The notes below the pieces were generated by a model, which was given only the letters and a program-made list of their open reading frames with translations, was not told where the DNA came from and did not search any database. DNA of 64,000 nucleotides from Chitinasiproducens palmae (GTDB taxonomy: Bacteria; Pseudomonadota; Gammaproteobacteria; Burkholderiales; Burkholderiaceae), in assembly GCF_900095735.1 (NCBI RefSeq), contig NZ_FNLO01000011.1, positions 62,001-126,000 of the forward strand, given 5' to 3'. The translations under genes were made by a program, and so were the position numbers. Of the stretch, positions 22,961-32,401 are shown in pieces. Each line of letters opens with the position of its first letter. Position 1 is the first letter of the stretch.

Positions 22961-23652
22961 GCCGGGCTGCGCAGCCGGCTCAGCGCGGCGGCCGCCACCG
23001 CGCCGATCTGCTCCAGCAGGTCGGTGCCCATGCCGGCGCGAAAGCGTGCGGCATCGGGCGAGGCCAGCGCCAGCAAACCGAACGGCGCGTCGTCCGGCCG
23101 GACCGGGTCGCGCAAGGCGACAACGGCCAGCGACGCCGGCGCCGGTTCGAACCAGTCGGCGAAGCCCTCGGTGCCGCCCACGCCGCCTTCGCCGCCGCAG
23201 TAGGGCACGCTCAGGCCGCTGGCGAACAGGCGCACTGCGTCGCTGACCGAGGCCGCGCAGGGCAGGTCGCGAAAAGCGTCGTCGACCGCCCACAACCGGA
23301 CCACCGCATCCGGCACATCGAAAGCATCGCGCAGCCCCGTCGTCACCGCCTCGGGCAGCCCGGCAGGGTCGCGCTCGCCAAGCAGGCGCGTGGTCCAGCG
23401 CACGAATTTCTGCGACAGCTTGTCGTTTTCGTGACCGTAGCGAACCAGTTCGGAGAGCTGGTGTTCGAGCACGCGCGTCTTTTCGCGCATCTTCTCCATC
23501 TGACGCTCCGGCAGGGACACCGCGCGGTCGCCGTGCGGGCTGCTCAGTCGGATACGCGACAACAGGTCGGCGTGTTCGTCGAAAAACGCGGGATTGGCCA
23601 GCAGGAATTCGGCAATGTCGCTTTCGGTCATCGGCGGCGGCTTGGCAGGCAT
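22957..23652 (-). CDS. DUF484 family protein
   Basis: GAF-fold protein of unknown function, almost always next to xerC and dapF in proteobacteria. 231 residues from the ATG at 23652. The N-terminus (ESDIAEFLLANPAFFDEHADLL) and the coiled coil SLPERQMEKMREKTRVLEHQL are the DUF484 signature; a GAF-like domain follows (RLWAVDDAF; GLLALASPDAARF). Coupled to xerC by a four-base overlap. The usual dapF-DUF484-xerC order is kept, but here a plus-strand gene lies between dapF and DUF484, so dapF is unlikely to be co-transcribed. Confidence 0.92.
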   Translation of the reverse strand: MPAKPPPMTESDIAEFLLANPAFFDEHADLLSRIRLSSPHGDRAVSLPERQMEKMREKTRVLEHQLSELVRYGHENDKLSQKFVRWTTRLLGERDPAGLPEAVTTGLRDAFDVPDAVVRLWAVDDAFRDLPCAASVSDAVRLFASGLSVPYCGGEGGVGGTEGFADWFEPAPASLAVVALRDPVRPDDAPFGLLALASPDAARFRAGMGTDLLEQIGAVAAAALSRLRSPA

Positions 23653-23922
23653 GGTGGGCAGAGGCGGACGGGTAGGCGGGCGGCGGTAAAGCGATACGGT
23701 GGACGGCGATACGGCGATAGCGCAAAGCGGTCGGGGCGCGGTACAGGCTGCGACCAAAGCGCGCGCCACGGCTCAAGCGGCTGAGCGGGGCGTTCGGTCG
23801 CCATTGTAGACCGGCTGTGCAGGGCGGCGCGCCCGGACCATGCAGCGACGCGTGCCTGCCACGCCGGTTCCCGCCAGACGCACGGCGGAGTATATTGGCG
23901 GCCTGCGTTTCGACCCAAGGCT

Positions 23923-24447
23923 GTGTCCGTGCTTTCGAACCTGACGATACGAGCCTCGCTGCTCGTCGCACTGCTCGTCGGTACACCGTGCCTCGCCGCC
24001 GATGTCGGCGAAACCTACCACAACGAGCGTTTCGGCTTCCACCTCGTCTACCCGCCCAAGCTGCTGCGTGCCGGACCCGAGTCCGAGGACGGCGGCCGGC
24101 GCACGTTCGAGGGCAGCGGCGACGCGGCGCGCCTGCAGGTGTGGGGCATGAGCAACGCCGTTGGCGCGACGCCCGCGGAACTGGCAGTGCCGCTGCGCAA
24201 GCAATGCACGTCCGCCGTGCGATTGGGCCCGTCGAGCAAGACGCTCGCGACGCTGTCGTGCCGCATCGGCGCTCAGCAGATGACCGAAAAGATCATCGCC
24301 TCGGGCAACCAGTTGGCGTTCCTCAGGTTGACCTATCCGGTCAGACGCGCGGGCCGTTGGCGTACACCGGCCGCGGCGCTCGTCGCCTCGTTCACGTTCG
24401 ACCCGCCGGTGCGGCCGGCCGCCTTCAACGCAAGGGCCTGGCATTGA
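23923..24447 (+). CDS. Exported protein of unknown function
   Basis: 174 residues from a GTG start at 23923 (a second GTG at 23929 is possible). A signal peptide is visible (TIRASLLVALLVGTPCLA, cut before ADVGE). The mature part contains NERFGFHLVYPPKLL and SEDGGRRTFEGSGDAARLQV, the pattern of small secreted proteins that recur in Burkholderiales without known role; two cysteines (QCTSAV and LSCRIG) could form a disulphide. It lies on the opposite strand to its neighbours, between DUF484 and dapF, convergent with dapF. Confidence 0.7.
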   Translation: MSVLSNLTIRASLLVALLVGTPCLAADVGETYHNERFGFHLVYPPKLLRAGPESEDGGRRTFEGSGDAARLQVWGMSNAVGATPAELAVPLRKQCTSAVRLGPSSKTLATLSCRIGAQQMTEKIIASGNQLAFLRLTYPVRRAGRWRTPAAALVASFTFDPPVRPAAFNARAWH

Positions 24448-24480
24448 CGGTGCGGCGGCCGCGGTGGGCCGCCGCGGCGC

Positions 24481-25350
24481 TCAGACAATGTCGATTTCGC
24501 CTGCGAAGACCGTCACCGCGGGCCCGGTCATGAGTACGCTGGCCTGCGGATCGGCGCGTCCGTCCCAGGCAATGGTCAACACGCCGCCGTGCGTGTGGAC
24601 GGCAACCGGCGAATCGAGCACGCCGCGCCGAATGCCGGCGACCGCGGCTGCGCAGGCGCCGGTACCGCAGGCGAGGGTCTCGCCCGCGCCCCGTTCGAAG
24701 ACGCGCAGCCGCGCGGTGTGCCGGTCGACGATTTCGAGAAAACCGGCGTTCACGCGCGCCGGGAAGCGCCGGTGGCGTTCGATCTCGGGCCCGGTCTGCG
24801 CGACCGGAGCCTGTTCGGCCGATGCGACGATCTGCACCGCGTGCGGATTGCCCATCGACAGCACCGAAACCTCCACGGTGCCGCTGTCGAGCGCGAGCGG
24901 CCATACGTCGTCGTCGTTATCGCGGCGCGGCGTCAGCCCCGTCTGGTCGAACGGCACCTGCGGCGGCGCGAAGACCGGCGCGCCCATGTCGACGCTCACC
25001 TGGCCGTCGGCGCGCATCGTCAACGTAATCAGGCCTTGCATCACCTCGACGACGATCGTCGTCTTGTCGGTCAGGCCGGCATCGCGGACAAATTTCACGA
25101 AGCAGCGCGCACCGTTCCCGCAGTGTTCGACTTCGCCGCCGTCCGCATTGAAGATCCGGTAACGGAAATCCGCCTCGTCCCGCGTGCTGCGCTCGACCAG
25201 CAGCAACTGATCGGCGCCGACGCCGAAGTGGCGGTCGCACAGACGGCGGATCTGTGCCGGACTCAGCGCGAACGGCTCGCGGGTGCCGTCGAGCACGACG
25301 AAGTCGTTGCCCGCGCCCTGCATCTTGGTGAAACGGATAGTCAGCGGCAT
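24481..25350 (-). CDS. dapF: Diaminopimelate epimerase
   Basis: Converts LL- to meso-diaminopimelate for lysine and peptidoglycan synthesis. 289 residues. Both catalytic cysteines are present, in [17 protein letters not shown] and [20 protein letters not shown]; the N-terminus [13 protein letters not shown] is typical. ATG at 25350 with GGAGAAAGGA-like sequence upstream. It follows the acyltransferase gene by 40 bases on the same strand and is probably co-transcribed with it. Confidence 0.97.
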   Translation of the reverse strand: MPLTIRFTKMQGAGNDFVVLDGTREPFALSPAQIRRLCDRHFGVGADQLLLVERSTRDEADFRYRIFNADGGEVEHCGNGARCFVKFVRDAGLTDKTTIVVEVMQGLITLTMRADGQVSVDMGAPVFAPPQVPFDQTGLTPRRDNDDDVWPLALDSGTVEVSVLSMGNPHAVQIVASAEQAPVAQTGPEIERHRRFPARVNAGFLEIVDRHTARLRVFERGAGETLACGTGACAAAVAGIRRGVLDSPVAVHTHGGVLTIAWDGRADPQASVLMTGPAVTVFAGEIDIV

Positions 25351-25390
25351 CGAAGGACGAGGAGAAAGGAAGGCGCGGCCGGCGGCCGTC

Positions 25391-26275
25391 TCAATACAGC
25401 GACGGCTCGCCGGGCGGGCGGGTCTTGAAGCGCTTGTGGACCCAATAGTACTGCTCGGGCATGGCCGGGATCTGCGTTTCGAGGAACGCGTTCATGCGGC
25501 GCGCATCGGCGATCTCGTCATCGGTCGGATAGTCGCGCCAAGGTTCGAATACCTTCAGCTTGTACCCGCGGTAGTTGGGCAGCACCTCGCCGATGAACGG
25601 CACGACCTGCGCACGTCCAGCCTTCGCAAGGCGCGAAACCGCCGTCAGCGTGCAGGCGTCGATGCCGAAGAAGGGCACGAAGGTCGAATTGCGCGGACCG
25701 TAATCCATGTCGGCGCCGAGCATCACCGGCTTGCGCTCGCGCAGCATGCGCAGCACCGCACGGGCGCTGTCGCCGCGCGGCACCATTTCGGCATCGAAGC
25801 GTCCGCGCGCGGCGCGGGCGATGTCGTCGACCTTCTTGTTCGACATCGGCGTGTACAAGGAACCGCAACGTCGATGCAGGCTGTAATTCAGGAAGATCGA
25901 ACCGGCCTCGATCCCGACGAAATGAAAGCCGAGGAAGATGGTCGGCGGCAGATCCGGATCGCGCAGGTCGATCGCCGATTCGAGCTGGATCAGCTTCTCG
26001 AGCTTGCGCGCCGAACCGAACCATTGCACGCTGCGCTCGACGTAGCTGCGGATCGCGTGGCGGAAGTGCAGGCCGGCGACGCGGGCGCGCTCGGCCTCGC
26101 TCCACTGCGGGAAGCACAGCGCAAGGTTGGTCTCGACCACGCGTCGCCGACGGCTCGGCACGCGATACAGGAGCGCGCCGAGCGCGTCGCCGAAGCGGGC
26201 CGTGACACCATAGGGCAGGACTGCGAGAAAGCGCAGGAGTGCGATCGCCGTGGCGATCCCGAAACGTTTGAGCAT
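25391..26275 (-). CDS. lpxL: Lipid A late acyltransferase (LpxL/HtrB type)
   Basis: Inner-membrane acyltransferase adding a secondary acyl chain to lipid A; the acyl chain used cannot be read from sequence. 294 residues from the ATG at 26275 ([17 protein letters not shown]), with an N-terminal membrane anchor. The catalytic HX4E motif is [16 protein letters not shown], and [16 protein letters not shown] and [15 protein letters not shown] are the other LPLAT signatures. Many Burkholderia carry two such genes in tandem here; I see one. Divergent from metK. Confidence 0.9.
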   Translation of the reverse strand: MLKRFGIATAIALLRFLAVLPYGVTARFGDALGALLYRVPSRRRRVVETNLALCFPQWSEAERARVAGLHFRHAIRSYVERSVQWFGSARKLEKLIQLESAIDLRDPDLPPTIFLGFHFVGIEAGSIFLNYSLHRRCGSLYTPMSNKKVDDIARAARGRFDAEMVPRGDSARAVLRMLRERKPVMLGADMDYGPRNSTFVPFFGIDACTLTAVSRLAKAGRAQVVPFIGEVLPNYRGYKLKVFEPWRDYPTDDEIADARRMNAFLETQIPAMPEQYYWVHKRFKTRPPGEPSLY

Positions 26276-26334
26276 GCTGGCGGGAAACGTCCGCGGAGCC
26301 GTCAAGGGTATCCGGCGGAAACGGAAGAAGTCGC

Positions 26335-26478
26335 TATAATAGGGCTTCGCCGAGTTAACAGACAACTTGCGGGGCGAGCGCCGACTCCGGTTGGACGAAA
26401 ATCCGCTAAAGCGTCGCCGCTTCAAGGTCGGAGCCGGCTACGTGAAAGTTGTATCAGCCGCGCACAAGGAGCCTTGTA
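26335..26478 (+). promoter_or_regulatory. metK promoter and possibly structured leader
   Basis: An exact TATAAT (26335-26340) is a good -10 for metK; the -35 is not clear. The predicted leader is about 130 bases and contains a perfect 7-bp pairing ACAACTT (26362-26368) with AAGTTGT (26446-26452), enclosing GC-rich segments that can also pair (CCGAC 26381-26385 with GTCGG 26428-26432; GGCGA 26373-26377 with TCGCC 26414-26418). AAGGAG lies 9 bases before the metK GTG. It does not match SAM-I, SAM-II or SAH consensus as I know them. The structure is inference. Confidence 0.4.
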
Positions 26479-27657
<1,179 letters not shown>

Positions 27658-28048
27658 CCCGACACGCCCGCGACCGCGGGCACCGCACGGAGCGCGTGTC
27701 GTTCCGCGTCATCGAAGCCGGCCGCCCGAAGGGGCGGCCGGCTTTTGCATTGCCGCGTCGTCCGTGCCTCGCGTCCGTCGCCCGCGCATCATGGTCGGCG
27801 GTCATGAGCGGTCGTGAGCGATTGAGGGCCGTCGTGTGCGTCGGCGGGCAGGGCAACGATGTCTCGCGCGTCACTCACCGATGTTCGACGTCCGGCGGAT
27901 CGCCCTGCGCCCGGTATCCGGTACCCGGCGGCGAGCTGATCGTCGTGCCGGTTGGACGCGCCGACCATCGCGGTGCGGCAGGGCTGTGCCCCGTACGGCG
28001 GCAGCAACTGCCATCGAACATGTGTGCGCCCCGGCTCAACGCACCGGC
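27658..28048. other. Gap between metK and LysR gene
   Basis: 391 bases between convergent genes. The first part holds the metK terminator (annotated separately). From 27747 to 28048 I see no gene, RNA or repeat that I can support. Confidence 0.6.
27717..27746 (+). terminator. Rho-independent terminator of metK
   Basis: An 11-bp perfect stem GCCGGCCGCCC (27717-27727) / GGGCGGCCGGC (27732-27742), loop GAAG, followed by TTTT. Confidence 0.92.
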
Positions 28049-28978
28049 TCAACGCACCGGTGCGGCGTGGCCGACGCCACCGATCGTCGACGCAGTGTCC
28101 GGCTCGCTCAACGCGTGGCGCGCCTGGTCGAGCCAGGCCCGCGCCGCGCGGGACAGATAGCGGTCGCGCTGCCATGCCAGCGCAATGTCCCATGGCAGTT
28201 CAGGGGTGATCGCCGCGAATGTGAAGCGCGCCGCGTCGAGTTTCTCGCAGTAGAGACGGGGCAGCAGGGCAATGCCGACGCCGGCTTCGACCAGCGCGGC
28301 GATGAAATCCCAGTGTCCGCTGCGGCCCGCCACCGCCGGCTCGAAACCGGCTTTGCGGCATGCGTTCTGAACAATGCCGTTCAGCGCCAGGCTCTCGCCA
28401 TAGAGGACGAAGGGCTCCGCAGCGAGTTCGGCCAACTCCACCTTCTCGCGCCCCTGCCAGCGCGAGGTCGCCGGGGCCACCAGCCAGAGCGGATGACGCG
28501 CCACCGGCAACAGGTCGAAGATGGTGCGGTCGGCGGGTTGCAGCAGGGCGCCGAGTTCGAGTTCGCCGGCCAGCAAGGCTGCCTCGATGCCCTTCGCACC
28601 CTGTTCGAACAGCTTCAATTCGACGGCCGGATAGTTGCGCCGGAATGCCGCGATCACCGACGTGAACAGCACGCCGCTCATCGGCGGAATGCCGATCTTC
28701 AACTCTCCGCCGACCGCGGTGTCGAGATCTGCCAGCGCCTGCGTCAACTCACCGTAGGCAGCGAGCACCTGGCGCCCATGGCGCAGCACCACTTCGCCTG
28801 TATCGGTCAGGCGCAACGCACGCCCTTCGCGGCGCAGCACCGGCGAGCCCACTTCGCTTTCCAGCGCGCGGATCATCTTGCTGACGGTCGGCTGCGTGAC
28901 ATGCAGGCGCTCGGCGGCCAGCGTGAAGCTTTGGCTGTGCACGAGCTCGATGAAATAGCGGAGCGCTCGCAGATCCAT
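28049..28978 (-). CDS. LysR-family regulator, CidR-like
   Basis: Transcription regulator divergent from cidA-cidB, by position the likely regulator of that pair (as CidR is in Gram-positives). 309 residues: winged helix-turn-helix in 1-60 (ALRYFIELVHSQSFTLAAERL; VTQPTVSKMIRALESEVG), then a periplasmic-binding-like effector domain (GELKIGIPPMSG; VEAGVGIALLPRLYCE). The effector is unknown; acetate or pyruvate-overflow signals are known for CidR. Two inverted repeats in the shared intergenic region are candidate binding sites. Confidence 0.88.
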   Translation of the reverse strand: MDLRALRYFIELVHSQSFTLAAERLHVTQPTVSKMIRALESEVGSPVLRREGRALRLTDTGEVVLRHGRQVLAAYGELTQALADLDTAVGGELKIGIPPMSGVLFTSVIAAFRRNYPAVELKLFEQGAKGIEAALLAGELELGALLQPADRTIFDLLPVARHPLWLVAPATSRWQGREKVELAELAAEPFVLYGESLALNGIVQNACRKAGFEPAVAGRSGHWDFIAALVEAGVGIALLPRLYCEKLDAARFTFAAITPELPWDIALAWQRDRYLSRAARAWLDQARHALSEPDTASTIGGVGHAAPVR

Positions 28979-28983
28979 TGATT

Positions 28984-29018
28984 ATTCCAGAATGGAATGA
29001 TTTGAATTATTTTAATTC
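28984..29018. promoter_or_regulatory. Inverted repeats between LysR gene and cidA
   Basis: An AT-rich patch in otherwise GC-rich DNA holds two palindromes: ATTCCA-GAA-TGGAAT (28984-28998) and GAATT-N5-AATTC (29004-29018). They lie just upstream of the regulator's own ATG (28978) and about 75 bases before cidA, the normal place for a LysR autoregulatory and activation site. That this regulator binds here is inference. Confidence 0.55.
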
Positions 29019-29092
29019 ATTGGCATGCCAGTCGACCTGTGCGTAGTATCAGGGAAAACCCTCGATTCATCACCGTGCGCCTGACCCCTGCC

Positions 29093-29605
29093 ATGAACCC
29101 TCTGCGCTTGATCGGTTCCTTCGCTGCGAGCACTGCCGCGACCACGACTGCTGCGGCCACCGCCATCCCCGCCGCGATGCCGGCACGAGCCGGAGTAGCC
29201 TTGCAGCGCCTGGCGCTGACCGGCGCACAGTGCGGGCTGCTCGCGGTACTGTGGCTGGCGGCGGATGCAGCGTCGCGGCACCTGGCCTTGCCGATTCCGG
29301 GCAGCGTCCTGGGCCTTGCGATCCTGCTGACGCTGCTGTTCACCGGCCGGGTCGCGCCACGCTGGTTCAAGGCTGGGGCCGACTGGCTGCTTGCCGAACT
29401 GCTGCTCTTCTTTGTGCCCGCGGCCGTCGCCGTCGTCCAGTACGGCCACCTGTTGCGTGACGATGGCCTGCGGCTCGCCGCGGTGGTCGTCGCCGGCACG
29501 TTGCTGGTCATGTGCGTCACTGCCTGCGCGGTGGACCTCGGCGTGCGCCTGGAGCGGAAGCTCGTGCGGCAGGCGGCGCAGCGTCGGGCGGCCCGTCGGC
29601 GATGA
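29093..29605 (+). CDS. cidA: CidA/LrgA family holin-like protein
   Basis: Small inner-membrane protein of the CidA/LrgA family, linked to murein hydrolase export, programmed lysis and, in later work, pyruvate transport. 170 residues from the ATG at 29093; the N-terminal ~30 residues are Ala/Thr-rich. Four membrane segments follow with the family signature ALPIPGSVLGLAILLTLLF and LLFFVPAAVAVVQY. Open frame extends upstream to a GTG at 29039, less likely. Its stop overlaps the cidB ATG (ATGA). Confidence 0.9.
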   Translation: MNPLRLIGSFAASTAATTTAAATAIPAAMPARAGVALQRLALTGAQCGLLAVLWLAADAASRHLALPIPGSVLGLAILLTLLFTGRVAPRWFKAGADWLLAELLLFFVPAAVAVVQYGHLLRDDGLRLAAVVVAGTLLVMCVTACAVDLGVRLERKLVRQAAQRRAARRR

Positions 29606-30306
29606 GCATCCGGCTGCTGAGCGAGCCGGCCGCCGCCTGGCTATGCCTGGCACTGACGCTGGGGCTCTACTTTCTGTCGAAGCGGCTGTATCGCCAGTTC
29701 GGATGGCGGCTGTTGCAGCCGCTCGTCATTGTCCCGGCCGTGCTCGGCGCTTTCCTGCTCGTGACCGGCATCCCATACCGTGTGTATCTGGAAGACACGG
29801 GTTGGCTGGGCTGGCTGCTCGGTCCGGCGACGATAGCGTTCGCGGTGCCGATCTACGAACGCCGCGACGTCATCCGCCGGCACTGGCTGGCCCTGGCGAT
29901 CGGCGTGAGCGCCGGCGTGGTCAGCGCGGTGGCCGGCTCTTACGGACTCGCGCGCCTGCTCGATCTCTCGCCGGACCTGCAACGCGCATTGGCGATCCGT
30001 TCGATCTCGACGCCGTTCGCTTTGCTGGTTTCGGACCAGGTCGGCACGCCGCGCGACCTGACCGCCGTGCTGGTCATCATCACCGGCTTGATCGGCCTGA
30101 TCCTGGGCGAACTCGTCCTGCTGCTCCTGCCGCTGCGCAGCCGGCTGGCGCGTGGCGCGTTGTTCGGCGCGGGCGCGCATGGGGTCGGCACGGCGCGGGC
30201 ACGAGAGCTGGGCAACGAGGAAGGCGTCGTCGCCAGCATGACCATGATGATCGCCGGCGTGACGATGGTTCTGATCGCCCCGCTGCTGAGTCGGCTGCTC
30301 AACTGA
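29602..30306 (+). CDS. cidB: CidB/LrgB family membrane protein
   Basis: Partner of CidA. 234 residues from the ATG at 29602, with about seven membrane segments; family signatures are LLGPATIAFAVPIYERRDVI, ALAIRSISTPFALLVSD and GALFGAGAHGVGTARAREL near the C-terminus. Translationally coupled to cidA. The ahcY promoter starts only about 15 bases after its stop and no terminator is seen, so some read-through into ahcY is possible. Confidence 0.92.
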   Translation: MSIRLLSEPAAAWLCLALTLGLYFLSKRLYRQFGWRLLQPLVIVPAVLGAFLLVTGIPYRVYLEDTGWLGWLLGPATIAFAVPIYERRDVIRRHWLALAIGVSAGVVSAVAGSYGLARLLDLSPDLQRALAIRSISTPFALLVSDQVGTPRDLTAVLVIITGLIGLILGELVLLLLPLRSRLARGALFGAGAHGVGTARARELGNEEGVVASMTMMIAGVTMVLIAPLLSRLLN

Positions 30307-30318
30307 GCGTAACGGCTC

Positions 30319-30327
30319 TGCTACAAT
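30319..30327 (+). promoter_or_regulatory. Extended -10 promoter of the ahcY operon
   Basis: TGC-TACAAT (30319-30327) is an extended -10 element. The expected transcription start near 30334 lies only a few bases before the first helix of the SAH riboswitch, as expected for an aptamer at the 5' end. The -35 is weak, usual for extended -10 promoters. Confidence 0.65.
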
Positions 30328-30336
30328 CTCCGTCTG

Positions 30337-30427
30337 TTTCGAGGAGCGTTGCGACGGGTTTGCCCGCCAGGCTCGGAACGCGTTTCTCCCGCCGCGCAAC
30401 GCGCGGCGCGACCCAACGGCGCTCACG
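30337..30427 (+). ncRNA. SAH riboswitch (ahcY leader)
   Basis: Matches the S-adenosylhomocysteine riboswitch described in beta- and gammaproteobacteria upstream of ahcY. Conserved CGAGGAGCG (30340-30348), GCCAGGCTCG (30366-30375) and ACGGCGCTCAC (30416-30426) are all present. P1: TTTCGAG (30337-30343) with CTCGGAA (30372-30378). P2: CGGG (30355) with CCCG (30363). A further GC hairpin: GCCGCGC/GCGCGGC (30391-30407). Pseudoknot: GAGCG (30344-30348) with CGCTC (30420-30424). SAH binding is expected to raise expression of ahcY and the genes behind it. Confidence 0.93.
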
Positions 30428-30461
30428 TCTTTCATTTTCTGCGACTTGAAAAGGAGGCGTG

Positions 30462-31883
30462 ATGAACGCTGCCGTACTCGACGCCACGTCGAAACAAGAC
30501 CATATCGTTGCCGACCTCGGCCTGGCCGCATGGGGCAACAAGGAAATCGCGATCGCCGAGACCGAAATGCCCGGTCTGATCGCGATTCGCGACGAATACC
30601 GCGAGCAAGCGCCGCTGAAGGGTGCACGCATCGCCGGCTCGCTGCACATGACGATCCAGACCGCGGTGCTGATCCAGACGCTCGAAGCGCTGGGCGCGCA
30701 GGTGCGCTGGGCTTCGTGCAACATCTTCTCGACGCAGGACCATGCCGCCGCGGCGATCGCGGCCAACGGCACGCCGGTCTTCGCGGTGAAGGGCGAGTCG
30801 CTCGATGAATATTGGGACTACTGCCATCGCATCTTCGCCTGGCCCAATGACGAGCATGCGAACATGATCCTCGACGACGGCGGCGATGCCACGATGCTGC
30901 TGGTGTTGGGCGCCAAGGCCGAGCAGGACCGCAGCGTGATCGCCAAGCCGAGCAACGAAGAGGAAGTCGCGCTGTTCAAGTCGATCGCCGCCCAGCTCGA
31001 ACGCGACGGCAGCTGGTACTCGACGCGCCTGCAGCAGATTCGCGGCGTGACCGAGGAAACCACCACCGGCGTGCATCGCCTGTACCAGATGGAAAAGGAA
31101 GGGCGCCTGCCGTTCCCGGCCTTCAACGTCAACGATTCGGTGACCAAGTCGAAATTCGACAACCTCTACGGTTGCCGCGAATCGCTGGTCGACGGCATCA
31201 AGCGCGCGACGGACGTGATGATTGCCGGCAAGGTCGCGGTGGTGGCCGGCTACGGCGACGTGGGCAAGGGTTGCGCGCAGTCGCTGCGCGGTCTCGGCGC
31301 GACCGTCTGGGTGACCGAAGTCGATCCGATCTGCGCCCTGCAGGCTGCGATGGAAGGCTATCGCGTAGTCACGATGGCATATGCCGCGGACAAGGCCGAC
31401 ATCTTCGTGACAGCCACCGGCAACTACCATGTGATCACGCACGACCACATGAAGGCGATGCGCAACCAGGCAATCGTCTGCAACATCGGTCACTTCGACT
31501 CCGAGATCGACGTCGCATCGACCCGGCAATACCGCTGGGAAAACATCAAGCCGCAGGTCGATCACATCATCTTCCCGGACGGCAAGCGGATCATCCTGCT
31601 GGCGGAAGGGCGTCTGGTGAATCTGGGCTGCGCGACAGGCCACCCGTCGTTCGTCATGTCCAATTCGTTCGCGAACCAGACGCTCGCGCAGATCGAGCTG
31701 TACACGCGCGGCGAGCAATATGGACGGCAGGTCTACGTGCTGCCGAAGCACCTCGACGAAAAGGTGGCGCGCCTGCACCTCGGCCGCATCGGTGCCGAAC
31801 TGACCGAACTGACCGATACGCAGGCCAGCTACATCGGCGTGGACAAGGCCGGCCCGTTCAAGCCGGCGCACTATCGCTACTAA
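30462..31883 (+). CDS. ahcY: S-adenosylhomocysteine hydrolase
   Basis: Splits SAH into adenosine and homocysteine, clearing the product inhibitor of methyltransferases. 473 residues, the long proteobacterial form. ATG at 30462 after AAGGAGG (a GTG three bases upstream is too close to it). Signatures: [20 protein letters not shown], the NAD site [20 protein letters not shown], and the C-terminal tail ending [10 protein letters not shown]. Controlled by the SAH riboswitch in its leader. Confidence 0.98.
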   Translation: MNAAVLDATSKQDHIVADLGLAAWGNKEIAIAETEMPGLIAIRDEYREQAPLKGARIAGSLHMTIQTAVLIQTLEALGAQVRWASCNIFSTQDHAAAAIAANGTPVFAVKGESLDEYWDYCHRIFAWPNDEHANMILDDGGDATMLLVLGAKAEQDRSVIAKPSNEEEVALFKSIAAQLERDGSWYSTRLQQIRGVTEETTTGVHRLYQMEKEGRLPFPAFNVNDSVTKSKFDNLYGCRESLVDGIKRATDVMIAGKVAVVAGYGDVGKGCAQSLRGLGATVWVTEVDPICALQAAMEGYRVVTMAYAADKADIFVTATGNYHVITHDHMKAMRNQAIVCNIGHFDSEIDVASTRQYRWENIKPQVDHIIFPDGKRIILLAEGRLVNLGCATGHPSFVMSNSFANQTLAQIELYTRGEQYGRQVYVLPKHLDEKVARLHLGRIGAELTELTDTQASYIGVDKAGPFKPAHYRY

Positions 31884-31961
31884 ACCACGCCGGCGGACGC
31901 GGCGCCGAGAGGGCCGCGTCACTTCACGCCAGGCGGCGGACGGTTCACCCGGAGCAACGAG

Positions 31962-32321
31962 ATGTCGATCCTTCTGACCTGGCTGATCAATGCCCTTGCG
32001 CTGTTGATCATCCCTTACCTGATCCCGTCGATCCGCATCCGCGGCTTCGGCACCGCCCTGCTGATCGCGGTCGTACTGGGCCTGATCAATACTCTGCTGC
32101 GTCCGGTGCTCGTGCTCCTGACGCTGCCGGTGACGATACTGACGCTCGGCTTGTTCATCCTCGTGATCAACGCGTTGTTGTTCCAGTTCGCGGCCTGGTT
32201 GCTGAAAGGGTTCGAGGTGAGGGGCTTCTGGGCGGCATTCTTCGGCGCAATTCTGTACAGCATCATTTCCTGGGTGTTGTCGGCACTGGTGCTGGGCGGC
32301 CGCGGCACGCCGTTCGTCTAG
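31962..32321 (+). CDS. Phage-holin-4-type small membrane protein (YvlD/COG1950)
   Basis: 119 residues, almost all hydrophobic, four predicted membrane segments (LTWLINALALLIIPYLI; TALLIAVVLGLINTLL; LTLGLFILVINALLFQFA; AFFGAILYSIISWVL). This family occurs widely in bacterial chromosomes; the holin name is historical and the function unknown. It sits between ahcY and metF, 78 and 80 bases from them, so it is probably in the same SAH-controlled transcript. No motif hints at a transport substrate. Confidence 0.85.
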   Translation: MSILLTWLINALALLIIPYLIPSIRIRGFGTALLIAVVLGLINTLLRPVLVLLTLPVTILTLGLFILVINALLFQFAAWLLKGFEVRGFWAAFFGAILYSIISWVLSALVLGGRGTPFV

Positions 32322-32401
32322 GCGACACACTGCGCCGTGCCATGACAGGGCGGTCACGCGCCGCGCCTGTCGTCATTCTTCCTTGATCGCGTCGAGAAGC
32401 G

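Noticed and set aside
26347-26478. SAM-II riboswitch before metK (a GCTAAAG string is present)
   Set aside because: Only the short string fits. The other conserved SAM-II segments and its pseudoknot pairing are missing, so I list only a possible structured leader.
31962-32321. Prophage holin
   Set aside because: The family name suggests it, but no lysis or phage genes are near; it sits between two methyl-cycle genes and the family is chromosomal.
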